Source: Lysinibacter cavernae
GTDB lineage: Bacteria; Actinomycetota; Actinomycetes; Actinomycetales; Microbacteriaceae
Direction: 5' to 3'
DNA: 64,000 bases
NCBI RefSeq assembly: GCF_011758565.1
Contig: NZ_JAAMOX010000002.1
Location: forward strand, 124,001-188,000
Under the pieces are notes generated by a model, which searched no databases, was not told the DNA's origin, and saw only the letters and a list, made by a program, of their open reading frames with translations. Positions 26,916 to 36,059 of the stretch are shown piece after piece (within the stretch, counting starts at the first letter, position 1; each line of letters opens with the position of its first letter). The translations under genes and the position numbers were made by a program.

Positions 26916-28070
26916 CTACCCTTCCCGGCGCTGCGCGTTGCGCACGGCTTCAACAAGGGAGTCGAAGAGAGGATGATCGGGGCCAAGCTCCGTGAGTCGT
27001 TCAACAATAACGCCCGGCGCCTCTGCGTTCAGCAACGCTTGCAGCTCTACGCTTTCTGGGTCGGCTGGAACATCAAAGCGCAGCAACGCGCCAACGGCAT
27101 CCACAAGGGCAACGGTTGGGAGGCCCCGCTCAGCGAGTTCAGCGGCCGGCCCGATGAACCGTTCGTGACGAGATGCCTTGCGCATCGGCTGCCTTCCAAC
27201 ACGCTCAACAGTGTCAGTGAGGTGCGGGTTGGCGAAGCGGGTGAGGATCTTATTCAGGTAGGCCTCTTGCACGTCGGGGTCAAAGCCATGCTTTGCAACA
27301 ACAAATGCCTTCGTCTCCTGAAGCACCGCATACACCCGGTCACGAATAGACGGGTCAGCAAGCGACTCGGCAAGGCCCTCATAGCCAGCAGCAAAACCAT
27401 AATACGCCGTGGTTGCGTGACCCGTGTTCACGGTGAAGAGCTTGCGCTCGATATAGGGGGCAAGGTTCTCGACCCAGGTCACACCGGGGATGTCGAGTGT
27501 CGCACCGTCAAAGGGCCCCGACTCGATGGCCCACTCAAAGTACGTCTCAACAGTTACATCGAGCCCGGCATTTGGGTCTTGCCCAGGCACGATTCGATCT
27601 ACCGCCGTGTTCGCAAAGATAACTCGCGATTCGAGCGTCGCCCACTCGGTTGCATCGGAAAGCCCTCGAATATGCTCAGCGAGCATGTCGGTCGCGTTGA
27701 TGGCGTTCTCACACGCGAGTACCACGAGAGGGGCAGCATCCGCCGGCCGGGCCCTGAGTCCCTCAAGAATGACGGGCGCAACAAACTTCAGAATGTTTGG
27801 ACCGACAGCCGTTGTCACGATGCGAGCACCAGCTATCTCAGCTTCAACCTGCACAGTCTGCGTTGAGCTATTCAGCGCACGGAATCCGGTGACAACGTGA
27901 TCGGCAGACTCGACACCGACTTCGTGCACTCGATATGACTCTGCCGAGTCGAGCGCAGAAATCAGTTCGGCGTTGACGTCGGCAAAAACGATCTCATAAC
28001 CGGCTCGGTTCAGCAAGAACCCAACAAAGCCACGACCGATGTTTCCCGCACCAAAGTGAACCGCCGTCAT
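26916..28070 (-). CDS. mtlD: Mannitol-1-phosphate 5-dehydrogenase
   Basis: The 384-residue NAD-dependent enzyme oxidises mannitol-1-phosphate to fructose-6-phosphate. The Rossmann motif HFGAGNIGRGFVG is at the N-terminus. VLACENAINA, and NTGHATTAYYG with the catalytic-region residues, identify the family. It is the last gene of the mannitol PTS operon and overlaps mtlF by one base. Its end is 56 bases from the candidate infA promoter. Confidence 0.96.
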   Translation of the reverse strand: MTAVHFGAGNIGRGFVGFLLNRAGYEIVFADVNAELISALDSAESYRVHEVGVESADHVVTGFRALNSSTQTVQVEAEIAGARIVTTAVGPNILKFVAPVILEGLRARPADAAPLVVLACENAINATDMLAEHIRGLSDATEWATLESRVIFANTAVDRIVPGQDPNAGLDVTVETYFEWAIESGPFDGATLDIPGVTWVENLAPYIERKLFTVNTGHATTAYYGFAAGYEGLAESLADPSIRDRVYAVLQETKAFVVAKHGFDPDVQEAYLNKILTRFANPHLTDTVERVGRQPMRKASRHERFIGPAAELAERGLPTVALVDAVGALLRFDVPADPESVELQALLNAEAPGVIVERLTELGPDHPLFDSLVEAVRNAQRREG

Positions 28071-28507
28071 TACTCGTTCACCTCTTGAAGAAGGTCAAAG
28101 AGCTCGGCTGCCGAGCCTGCGGCAAGCAGCTTTTCAACGTCCATCTCGTCGGAGAAGATAATGGCAATCTTGGAGAGGATCTCGAGGTGTTCGTTGTTGA
28201 GGCCTGCGATACCAACGGCGAAGCGGACCTCATGACCGTCCCAATCAATAGGGTTGTCGTAACGCACAATCGAGAGCGCCGAACGCTTGATTTCTTCCTT
28301 CGCCTCGTTTGTGCCGTGCGGAATTGCAAGGTAGTTGCCCATATAGGTCGATACGGATGCCTCGCGGTCAAACATTGAGTCGACATACGCGGGGGTTACC
28401 GCTCCGGCTTCCACGAGCAAGGCACCAGCCTCACGAATCGCGTCGTCACGGTTGGTTGCGGTTCCTGGGACGCGAACTAGGTCAGCGGTCAGAATCGTGT
28501 CGTTCAT
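28070..28507 (-). CDS. mtlF: Mannitol-specific PTS EIIA component
   Basis: The 145-residue EIIA accepts phosphate from HPr on the His in LAIPHGTNEAK (about residue 64). NNEHLEILSKIA is another conserved EIIA-Mtl/Fru segment. It is a separate protein here, whereas E. coli MtlA carries this domain fused. It sits between mtlA and mtlD. Confidence 0.95.
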   Translation of the reverse strand: MNDTILTADLVRVPGTATNRDDAIREAGALLVEAGAVTPAYVDSMFDREASVSTYMGNYLAIPHGTNEAKEEIKRSALSIVRYDNPIDWDGHEVRFAVGIAGLNNEHLEILSKIAIIFSDEMDVEKLLAAGSAAELFDLLQEVNE

Positions 28508-28555
28508 GAGCGTCTCCTGCTTTCTGTTGTGACTGGTAAGGATGCAAACACGGTG

Positions 28556-30061
28556 TTACTCAGCGTCCTGGCTGGAAACTTCAGCAACAACCTCATCGTA
28601 TTTGGGGCTCGACATAAAGTTGTCGACCGAAACGTGGCGGGCGCTCGGCGTTTTGCCAATTGCGCGCTCAGTGAGGTCTTTGTGCGTGATGATGAGCTCG
28701 GCCTCTCCGTCGACAAGGTTAGCGATAGCCTTGTTTGTCACCGTCACGCCCTCAACACCTGCCTTCTTCAGCTTATTGCGCAGTACGGATGCACCCATGG
28801 CACTTGATCCCATACCTGCGTCGCAAGCGAAGATGATGTTATGGACCGGCGCGACAGCGGTGGCAACGCCACTCGCCTGCGCGGTTGCTCCCGCGTCTCC
28901 GAGCAGCGAGCCAACACGGCTCGTGCCGCCCTTATTCGAGGCGTTCTGTTGCACGGCATCCGCGAGTTTATTCTCTCCAGCAGCTTCAGCTGCAAGGTCA
29001 CGCTTCCGGCTTGCGCGAAGGATGACGCCAGCAACCAGGAATGAGACCGTGGCTGAGAGGATCACTGACAGAATGACGCCAACATAGCTGTCGCTCGCGG
29101 TCTGCAGCAGAATAGCGAAGATACTGCCGGGGGCGGCCGGCGCACGAAGCCCTGAACCAAAGATGAGGTTGGTTGCAACGCCAGTCGCACCACCTGCTAC
29201 AGCTGCAAGCACCAGCATGGGCTTCATGAGGACATAGGGGAAGTAGATCTCGTGAATACCGCCAAAAAATTGGATGATCATTGCACCGGGCGCGCTCGCC
29301 TTTGCCATGCCAACGCCGAAGATCGCGAAGGCCAGCAAGATTCCAACACCGGGTCCCGGATTGGCCTCAAGCAAGAAGAGAATCGATTTTCCAGCTTCGG
29401 CCGCTTGCTCTGTTCCTAGCGGGGTCAGTACGCCATGGTTAATGGCGTTGTTCAGGAAGAACACTTTGGCAGGTTCGATGATGATGCTCGTGAGAGGAAG
29501 GAACCCAGTCTCAATGAGCCAGTTCACCCCTCCGCCAAGCACCTTGGTAATCCAGACAACCGCAGGCCCAACCGCATAGTAGCCAAAGATCGCAAGTAAA
29601 AATCCGAGAATACCGGAGGAGAACATGTTCACCAGCATTTCGAATCCAGGCTTGATCTTGCCTTCCCATAGCGCATCGAGGCGCTTCATGAGCCAAGCGG
29701 CAAGGGGCCCAAGGATCATGGCGCCGATAAACATGTGCGTATCAGGAGCCGCGACAATTGCGCCCATTGTGGCGATCGTAGCGATCACTCCACCTCGGGT
29801 CTCGTAGATCATCCGGCCACCGGTATTCGCGATGAGCAGCGGCAACAGGTAGTGGATGGTTGGGACAACGATGGAGGCGAGCCCCTCATTTGGGGTCCAT
29901 CCCACGTCGATGAAGAACGCGGTGATCAGCCCCCAGGCGATAAACGCCGGGATGTTGGGCATGACCATTCCACTGAGGAACGTTCCAAATTTCTGGACGC
30001 CTACTCGGGCCCCTCCCTTTTTGGGAGCGGTCTCGGCGGTGCCGGTTGACTGCGTTGTCAT
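28556..30061 (-). CDS. mtlA: Mannitol PTS EIICB transporter
   Basis: The 501-residue protein has an EIIC domain (about residues 20-350) with roughly eight to ten membrane segments and the motif GGIHEIYFPYV. An Ala/Gly/Asn-rich linker (about 365-405) joins it to an EIIB domain whose phospho-Cys lies in IIFACDAGMGSSAMGA. It imports and phosphorylates mannitol. It lacks the EIIA domain, which MtlF supplies. It overlaps ptsI by four bases. Confidence 0.96.
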   Translation of the reverse strand: MTTQSTGTAETAPKKGGARVGVQKFGTFLSGMVMPNIPAFIAWGLITAFFIDVGWTPNEGLASIVVPTIHYLLPLLIANTGGRMIYETRGGVIATIATMGAIVAAPDTHMFIGAMILGPLAAWLMKRLDALWEGKIKPGFEMLVNMFSSGILGFLLAIFGYYAVGPAVVWITKVLGGGVNWLIETGFLPLTSIIIEPAKVFFLNNAINHGVLTPLGTEQAAEAGKSILFLLEANPGPGVGILLAFAIFGVGMAKASAPGAMIIQFFGGIHEIYFPYVLMKPMLVLAAVAGGATGVATNLIFGSGLRAPAAPGSIFAILLQTASDSYVGVILSVILSATVSFLVAGVILRASRKRDLAAEAAGENKLADAVQQNASNKGGTSRVGSLLGDAGATAQASGVATAVAPVHNIIFACDAGMGSSAMGASVLRNKLKKAGVEGVTVTNKAIANLVDGEAELIITHKDLTERAIGKTPSARHVSVDNFMSSPKYDEVVAEVSSQDAE

Positions 30062-31737
30062 GATGTTGCTTCTTTCTGTGCGATCGCGGCGATGACGGCG
30101 GCGCGGGCTGCCCCTGCGTCGTCGGCGGATACAGCAAGTTCGGCGAAGCGTTTTGCCTCGTCAAGGGTGTGGTTGCGTAGCTCTGCCCGCACATCCGCGA
30201 GCGCTGCTGGTGACATAGAGAGGGACGTCGCACCGAGGCCAACAAGGACAACCGCGAGCAACGGGTCAGCGGCGGCCTCGCCGCAAATGCCAACGGGTTT
30301 GTGCAGCTCGGCGCCAGCAGCGCCGACCATCGAGACAAGCGTCAGGACTGCCGGATGCCACGGGTCCTGCAGGTGCGCAACGCTCCCGAGCATCCGATCG
30401 GCGGCCATTGTGTATTGGGTCAGGTCGTTCGTACCGATCGAGGCAAAAGCCGCATCGCGCAGAATAGCCTTGGCGGTGATTGCCGCGCTCGGCACCTCAA
30501 CCATCACGCCAACCGTTTTCAGCCCAAGCTCGTGGGCAAGGGCGGTAAAGTACCGTGTTTCTTCTGCTGTGGCGACCATAGGAGCCATAACCCAGAGGTC
30601 TGCGTCCGTTTCAGCATCCGCTTCGGCGAGCGCGGTGAGCTGCTCCCGCAGAATGTCCTCGTTTGCCCTCAGCGCCCGTAGACCACGAACACCCATGGCG
30701 GGGTTTTCTTCGTGCTCAGGGTTGAGGAAGGCGAGCGGTTTGTCTGCACCCGCATCCAGGAGTCGCACAACGACTTTCTGTTTGGGGAACGCCGCAAGGA
30801 GCTCGCGATATTTCTCTCGTTGTTCCTGCACGGTAGGCGCGCTCGTTGCGTCGAGAAATAGAAACTCGGTGCGAAAGAGACCTACGCCTTCAGCACCGGC
30901 CGCAAGGGCCGCGTCAATGCCTCCGGCCGAGCCAAGGTTTGCCAAGAGGGGTACCTCGGTTCCGTCGGCAAGGGCCCCCGGGGTGATCGGCGCAGTCGCC
31001 GCCGCCCGCCGCTCGTCACGGTCCACTTCGGCCTGTGCGAGTGTCGCACTGTCAGGGTGGGCCGTAACGGTTCCTGTTGCGGCGTCAACGATAACGGTCG
31101 TGCCGTCTCCAAGTTCGAGCGCCCCGGCGACGCCAACAACCGCGACAATTGCTTTATCCCTCGCAAGAATGGCCGTGTGAGCAGTCGGGCCGCCGTCGCT
31201 GGTCACGAGCGCAAGCACCTTATTGAGGTCAAGCATCGCGGTGTCTGCCGGCGCGAGATCTCTCGCAACGAGCACAAAGGGCTCGTCCGATTCGGGCACA
31301 CCAGGAGCGGCAACGCCCTGAAGATGTGCAAGTACGCGGCCGGCGACATCATCAAGATCGGTTGCGCGTTCTGCCATGTAACCGCCCAGGCCCAGCAGCA
31401 TGTCGCGGAAGCCACCAAACGCGGTCCACACGGCCGTTTCAGCGGTCTTTCCGCCCGAGAGGAGATCGCTAATGGAGGCTTTGAGGCTCGGGTCCTGCGC
31501 CATGAGGGCTTGCGCTTCAAGCACGTCTTTCGCCGTGCCGCCGGCGTGCGCCCCCCGTTGCGTGAGTTGCGCTGCAACCGCAGCGAGGGCCTCATCAACC
31601 CGAGCGGTTTCTTGCTCTGGCGTGAGTTCGCTCATGGTGTCACTCGGCGCTGGGAGTGGGTCCGGCATTCGAAGCACCGGACCGATCGCCATCTGGCGAC
31701 CGATGCCAATGCCCTGGAGTACTGCTGAATCGGTCAT
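30058..31737 (-). CDS. ptsI: PTS enzyme I
   Basis: The 559-residue phosphotransferase takes phosphate from PEP and passes it to HPr. The active His lies in GGPTAHTAILARDKAI. The PEP-binding barrel has LFRTEFLFLD, MAPMVAT and the catalytic Cys in PVGICGEAAADP. Enzyme I genes are usually shared by all sugar PTSs; its place inside the mannitol operon, overlapping mtlA, suggests mannitol may be a main PTS sugar here. That is inference. Confidence 0.96.
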   Translation of the reverse strand: MTDSAVLQGIGIGRQMAIGPVLRMPDPLPAPSDTMSELTPEQETARVDEALAAVAAQLTQRGAHAGGTAKDVLEAQALMAQDPSLKASISDLLSGGKTAETAVWTAFGGFRDMLLGLGGYMAERATDLDDVAGRVLAHLQGVAAPGVPESDEPFVLVARDLAPADTAMLDLNKVLALVTSDGGPTAHTAILARDKAIVAVVGVAGALELGDGTTVIVDAATGTVTAHPDSATLAQAEVDRDERRAAATAPITPGALADGTEVPLLANLGSAGGIDAALAAGAEGVGLFRTEFLFLDATSAPTVQEQREKYRELLAAFPKQKVVVRLLDAGADKPLAFLNPEHEENPAMGVRGLRALRANEDILREQLTALAEADAETDADLWVMAPMVATAEETRYFTALAHELGLKTVGVMVEVPSAAITAKAILRDAAFASIGTNDLTQYTMAADRMLGSVAHLQDPWHPAVLTLVSMVGAAGAELHKPVGICGEAAADPLLAVVLVGLGATSLSMSPAALADVRAELRNHTLDEAKRFAELAVSADDAGAARAAVIAAIAQKEATS

Positions 31738-31741
31738 GGCT

Positions 31742-32008
31742 CTAGGCGTCGTGATCGGTTTCGAGCAGAGTCACGAGCTCGGCAAGCGTCGCGTCTTCGT
31801 TCTCGCCCGTCACGCTCAGCGTAATCTCGTCGCCGTGGTTCAGCCCGAGTGCAATGACTCCGAGGATACTTGCTGCGTTCACTGGGGTGCCACCGGGCTT
31901 TGCGATAGTCACGTCATTGCCACTAGCAACGACCGCCTGCGTAAAGAGCGATGCAGGACGGGCGTGCAGGCCCTGCTTTGACAGAATGGTTACGATTTTC
32001 TCAGCCAT
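31742..32008 (-). CDS. ptsH: PTS phosphocarrier protein HPr
   Basis: The 88-residue carrier has the active-site His in KQGLHARPAS (about residue 15). The region around the regulatory Ser46 reads NAASILGVIALG, keeping a Ser. It ends five bases before ptsI and its start overlaps the EIIB-like gene by eight bases. Confidence 0.96.
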   Translation of the reverse strand: MAEKIVTILSKQGLHARPASLFTQAVVASGNDVTIAKPGGTPVNAASILGVIALGLNHGDEITLSVTGENEDATLAELVTLLETDHDA

Positions 32009-32366
32009 GAGCTGAACTCCTTGCTTCGGTTGCTGTTGATGAATCTAAGGATGTGGATGCTTCGCCCGAATCGGCCTGCTCGCCGAGGGCAAGCGCAAGA
32101 GCTGCTTCTCCGTCGAGTGCTCTCAGGATGGCCTCGGTCAGCACGACTACAGTGGCACGTGGCTGCTGCTCCCGAAGAGAGTGCACCTCGGCTGCAAGAT
32201 GGGGGCCAAGCAAAATAACGTCGCCTTCAGCCTGTGGCCTGAGGCCCACAAGGCTCGATGCCGTCACAGCGAGGTTCAAGCCTCGCTCGATTCCGACGGC
32301 TGCGACGCGGTGTGAGAGGAACGTACTGGAAACGCCTGCGCCGCACACAATTGTGATATTTCGCAT
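32001..32366 (-). CDS. EIIB-like PTS protein, first gene of the mannitol operon
   Basis: The 121-residue protein begins RNITIVCGAGVSSTFLSHRV, a P-loop like the lactose/cellobiose-type EIIB, with the phosphorylatable Cys at position 8. The core looks complete to about residue 95 and a Ser/Thr/Ala-rich tail follows. MtlA already has its own EIIB domain, so a second one may serve another permease or act as a regulatory phosphoacceptor, for example for MtlR. Its role is not established. Confidence 0.75.
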   Translation of the reverse strand: MRNITIVCGAGVSSTFLSHRVAAVGIERGLNLAVTASSLVGLRPQAEGDVILLGPHLAAEVHSLREQQPRATVVVLTEAILRALDGEAALALALGEQADSGEASTSLDSSTATEARSSAHG

Positions 32367-32517
32367 AATGCCCTCTCTACAGCGCTGTGGCTAGTGTTCT
32401 CATTCTCACCCTCGAATCGGCGGCCGTCTACTGAATTCCTTTCCGGGTGGTAGGAAACGACCCGAACCAGGTGAGTCACGAATCCGCCAGCACACTCGCA
32501 AAACTGACACATAGACT
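32367..32517. promoter_or_regulatory. Divergent promoter region of mtlR and the mannitol PTS operon
   Basis: This 151-base gap must contain both promoters. AGAGAGGG precedes the EIIB-like ATG. ACATAGACT lies directly before the mtlR GTG. A short dyad TTTCC/GGAAA (32440-32444, 32453-32457) sits in the middle. I cannot assign a firm MtlR site. Confidence 0.45.
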
Positions 32518-34434
32518 GTGAACGTGTCTACCGAACGCGCGCGCGATCTCCTCAACTACCTTGCGTCAGTTGACGGCTGGGTGACAGCCGATGAGTTGGC
32601 GGGGCGCCTCGGAGTAACAACCCGCTCCGTGCGCAACTATGTGGTCACCGCGAAAGAGCTCCACCACCCTCACGACGTCATCGAGACTGGGTCACGCGGC
32701 TATCGGCTCCAACATGATGTATTTCATGCCGTTATTGCAGCGAGTGACGCTGAACGGTTCCAATCCCCCGCAGCCGAGCGCCCCGTCGACCGCCAGCGAC
32801 GCATCCTTGAGTACCTCGTGTCTCTTGACGACCCCGTCAACCTGCACAGCCTTGCCGCTGAGTTTTACGTCAGTGAGTCAACGCTCGAGTCAGACCTTCG
32901 CAGGGCAAGAACGGTCCTTGGACACTCGGGGCTCGCCCTTGGCCGTATTGGCTCCGAGTTGAGGGTCCTCGGTTCTGAGCAGGACAAACGTCGGATGCTG
33001 GCACGCCTCTTTCTTGATGCCCAGTCTCGCCAGGTAATCGATCTACCCATCGTCGAGGCACATTTTGCCTCGCCCCCGCTTGGTCAGGTGAAGACGCTCA
33101 TTCTTGACGGCCTTGAGCGGAGCGGCTACCGGGCAAACGAGTTTGGGCTTGGAAGCGTCTTGCTGAGCTTGGCCGTCGCGCTGCTTCGCATGTCAAACGG
33201 GCAGACTCTGCTTCCTGCGACTGAAGGAAGCCCAACTGATCCGGCTCTTGAGGCACTCGCGGCTGACCTCTTAGGTCCGCTGGTCGCTGCCCCGCCACCG
33301 CCAGAGGTGAGGCATCTCGCTCTTCTCCTCGATGCACAGGTTGCCCGCCCAACGGATGGCTCGCCGGCCAAAGCCGATGAGCCGGTCGTGGATGCTGCCG
33401 TCACTGTCATGCTTGATCGCGCCACTGAGGTCTACGGCGTAGACCTTCGCGATGTGGCGTTCCACAGGCGTCTCGCCCAACACGTAGTGAACGTACTCGG
33501 CAGGGCGAAGGAAAATCTTTCGTCACCAAATCCAATGACCAAGTCGCTCAAGGCAAATTACCCGGTCGTCTACGATATTGCCGTGTTCATGGCGAGCACC
33601 ATTGGGACACGGTTTGACGTGCAACTGGATGAAAACGAGATTGCGTTTCTTGCGCTCCACGTTGGTACGTTTGTTGAACAACGCTCTCCCCGGTCTCGCC
33701 GGCTCCGCTGCGCCTTCGTCTGTCCGGACTACTACGGCATGCACGCGTTCTTACGTGATCGTATCGAGCAAGAACTCCACGACGTCATCGACGTCACATC
33801 GGTAGTCACCCGCACTGATCCCGATTGGGCGAGCATCGACGCCAACATCGTACTCTCGACCATTCCAGCACCCGCTGGGGTGAGCGACGTCATCCATATC
33901 CAGCCGTTTCTGACCGATGACGATGCGGCGCGCATCCGTAATCGAGTTGCCCGCATCCATCGATCCCAGCGACGCAACGAACTCAAGCAGCAGCTCCTCA
34001 CGTATCTGTCACCAGAGTTCTTTGTTGTGGATCTTGCCGCGACCGACGACACGACTGCGATCAGAGCGCTCGGCGAACTGATGGTGAGCGCGGATGTCAT
34101 CGACGAAAGCTACGTTCAGGCGGCACTCGAACGGGAACAGATGTCGTCAACGGCATTTGGTGACGTTATCGCGGTTCCGCACGCCATGGATATGACCGCG
34201 CGACGAACGGCAATAGCCTTTGCCGTCAATAAGTCGCCCATTCCATGGGGCGACAACAGAGTCCAGGCCGTTGCCCTTGTGGCGTTCGCTGCTGACGACC
34301 GGGCGGCTTTCCAGTCAGTCTTCGACCAGCTCGTCAGCGTCTTCAGCTCCAGAGAAGACGCCAACCGCATTATCCGCGCAACCGAGGACTTTGATACGTT
34401 CCTCGACGCGCTTACACGAGTCATGGAGAACTAA
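32518..34434 (+). CDS. mtlR: PRD-containing transcriptional activator, MtlR/LicR type
   Basis: The 638-residue regulator has N-terminal helix-turn-helix domains (about 1-150, WVTADELAGRLGVTTRSVRNY), two PTS-regulation domains (about 170-290 and 300-400), an EIIB-Gat-like domain (VCPDYYGMHAF, Cys present) and a C-terminal EIIA domain with the His in AVPHAM. PRD2 keeps its histidines (LAQHVVNVL, LALHVG). PRD1 reads VLLSLAVALLRM where a His is usual. Such proteins activate mannitol operons according to their phosphorylation by HPr and EII components. It starts at GTG and is divergent from the PTS operon. Confidence 0.92.
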   Translation: MNVSTERARDLLNYLASVDGWVTADELAGRLGVTTRSVRNYVVTAKELHHPHDVIETGSRGYRLQHDVFHAVIAASDAERFQSPAAERPVDRQRRILEYLVSLDDPVNLHSLAAEFYVSESTLESDLRRARTVLGHSGLALGRIGSELRVLGSEQDKRRMLARLFLDAQSRQVIDLPIVEAHFASPPLGQVKTLILDGLERSGYRANEFGLGSVLLSLAVALLRMSNGQTLLPATEGSPTDPALEALAADLLGPLVAAPPPPEVRHLALLLDAQVARPTDGSPAKADEPVVDAAVTVMLDRATEVYGVDLRDVAFHRRLAQHVVNVLGRAKENLSSPNPMTKSLKANYPVVYDIAVFMASTIGTRFDVQLDENEIAFLALHVGTFVEQRSPRSRRLRCAFVCPDYYGMHAFLRDRIEQELHDVIDVTSVVTRTDPDWASIDANIVLSTIPAPAGVSDVIHIQPFLTDDDAARIRNRVARIHRSQRRNELKQQLLTYLSPEFFVVDLAATDDTTAIRALGELMVSADVIDESYVQAALEREQMSSTAFGDVIAVPHAMDMTARRTAIAFAVNKSPIPWGDNRVQAVALVAFAADDRAAFQSVFDQLVSVFSSREDANRIIRATEDFDTFLDALTRVMEN

Positions 34435-34436
34435 AA

Positions 34437-35144
34437 CTAGTTCTTCTGGTTCGCCTCGAAGAAGGAAACAAAGGCGCTGTTGCTCTTCGGGTCGCCCTTG
34501 TAGACTGCGCCATTCACCACAACCGTCGGAGTAGATTGAACTCGCTCAATCTCGGTCGTTGCTGGCAGCGAATCACCTTCCATTGCGTCCTTCATCGACT
34601 CAGTTAGCCACGGACCAAAGGTGAGGTCTTCAATACAGGAATCCACGCCAGAAACGTCGAGATCGTCGGCAAGCTCTACAAAGATTTGGTCGCTCCACTT
34701 ATCAGCGGCAAACAGCTTCGCGCTGTATTCAAGCATCACGTCTGGCGACTGATCGGCCACACAGGCGAGGGCATTCCCGGCACGGAACGATGAACCGTCA
34801 ACCGCCCCGCGGTCAAGGAAGTAGAGGGGGTGGATGCGCACGGTTGCGTTATCCGTCTCAACGAGCGTTGTCAGGTAGTCGCCGTTGCTTTCTTCGAAGT
34901 CACGGCAGTGCGAGCACTGGTAGTCAACCCAGACATCAATTTCGTTGAGCCCGGTACCAACCTCAAGCCCACCGTCCTTTGCTATCGAAGGAACCTTGAC
35001 CTCGTCCGAATCTGACGATGAGCTACTGCCCTTGTCTGTTTTGTCGCTGCTGTTATCAACGCTGTTCACCGTACACGCCGAGAGTGCGAGCAAAAGCGCA
35101 GCGGCCCCGGCCAGTCCAGCAAGACTCCGTTTGAACTTCGACAT
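34437..35144 (-). CDS. DsbA-like thioredoxin-fold lipoprotein
   Basis: The 235-residue protein has a signal peptide ending LSAC (lipid Cys24), a Ser/Asp-rich spacer (25-50), then a thioredoxin-fold domain. The active site is CSHC (77-80) in VWVDYQCSHCRDF, with an inserted helical domain and the cis-Pro segment STPTVVVNG. It probably oxidises or isomerises disulphides in exported proteins. It follows map on the same strand after 42 bases; its stop is only two bases from the convergent mtlR stop. Confidence 0.9.
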   Translation of the reverse strand: MSKFKRSLAGLAGAAALLLALSACTVNSVDNSSDKTDKGSSSSSDSDEVKVPSIAKDGGLEVGTGLNEIDVWVDYQCSHCRDFEESNGDYLTTLVETDNATVRIHPLYFLDRGAVDGSSFRAGNALACVADQSPDVMLEYSAKLFAADKWSDQIFVELADDLDVSGVDSCIEDLTFGPWLTESMKDAMEGDSLPATTEIERVQSTPTVVVNGAVYKGDPKSNSAFVSFFEANQKN

Positions 35145-35186
35145 GGTGCTGCCTTTCGTTGCGCTCCGGAAAACCGGCGTACGTAC

Positions 35187-36035
35187 TTAGAGTACAGGAA
35201 CGGGCACAATACCGAGAGGGGCCAAAGCACTTGCTCCCCCGTCGTGCGCGGTCAGCACCCAGATGCCATCCGCGTGAACGGCAACGCTGTGCTCCCAGTG
35301 TGACGCGGCGAGGCCGTCAACGGTGGTAACAGTCCAATCGTCGTCTTGGATGAATGTATCTGGTGATCCAAGAACCACCATCGGCTCGATTGCAACAACC
35401 AGGCCAGGCTTCACTTCCGGTCCACGCTCGCGCACACGGTAGTTGAAGACTGGCGGGTCCTCGTGCATCGTGCGGCCGATCCCGTGCCCGATGTAGTCGG
35501 TAAGGATTCCGTAATCACCCTGAGACTCAATGTACGTCTGAATCGCATCGCCTACCTCGTTGAGGTGCTTGGCTTTTGCCAGACGTGCGATACCGTGCCA
35601 AAGAGACTGCTCGGTGACGTCAGAAAGTTTCTGCCGCTCAGCGACAACGTCTGGGCGAGTTGGGTCAGGAATCACGACGGTAATGGCAGAGTCACCGTTC
35701 CAGCCGTCTATCTCCGCGCCGCTGTCAATCGAGACGATGTCACCAGCTTCGAGCGGTCGATCGTTCGGAATGCCGTGCACAACATCTGCATTGACCGAGG
35801 CACACACCATGTGCCGGTATCCCGGAACCAGCTTGAAATTTGAATGTGCGCCGCGAGCAGCCAAGGCGGCCTCAGCCGCATCGTTGATCTGCAACGTCGT
35901 GGCACCGGGAACAATGAGCTCACGGGCGGCGACAAGCGAATCGGCCGTTGCCAGGCCAGGAGCGACCATCTTTCTCAGCTGTTCTGGATTCTTATACAGA
36001 GACTTACGAAAGATGCCCACGGTTTCCTTACCCAC
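35187..36035 (-). CDS. map: Methionine aminopeptidase type I
   Basis: The 282-residue enzyme removes initiator Met. Metal ligands appear in order: two Asp in SIDSGAEIDGWNGDSAITV, His in GHGIGRTMHEDP, Glu in VVAIEPMV and Glu in HWEHSVAV. It lies in the standard secY-adk-map order. Confidence 0.97.
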   Translation of the reverse strand: MGKETVGIFRKSLYKNPEQLRKMVAPGLATADSLVAARELIVPGATTLQINDAAEAALAARGAHSNFKLVPGYRHMVCASVNADVVHGIPNDRPLEAGDIVSIDSGAEIDGWNGDSAITVVIPDPTRPDVVAERQKLSDVTEQSLWHGIARLAKAKHLNEVGDAIQTYIESQGDYGILTDYIGHGIGRTMHEDPPVFNYRVRERGPEVKPGLVVAIEPMVVLGSPDTFIQDDDWTVTTVDGLAASHWEHSVAVHADGIWVLTAHDGGASALAPLGIVPVPVL

Positions 36036-36059
36036 GCAACGGCCGAGGCCGAACGATTG

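Noticed and set aside
26973-27866. 297-residue open frame on the plus strand
   Set aside because: It is antisense to mtlD and has no motif of its own.
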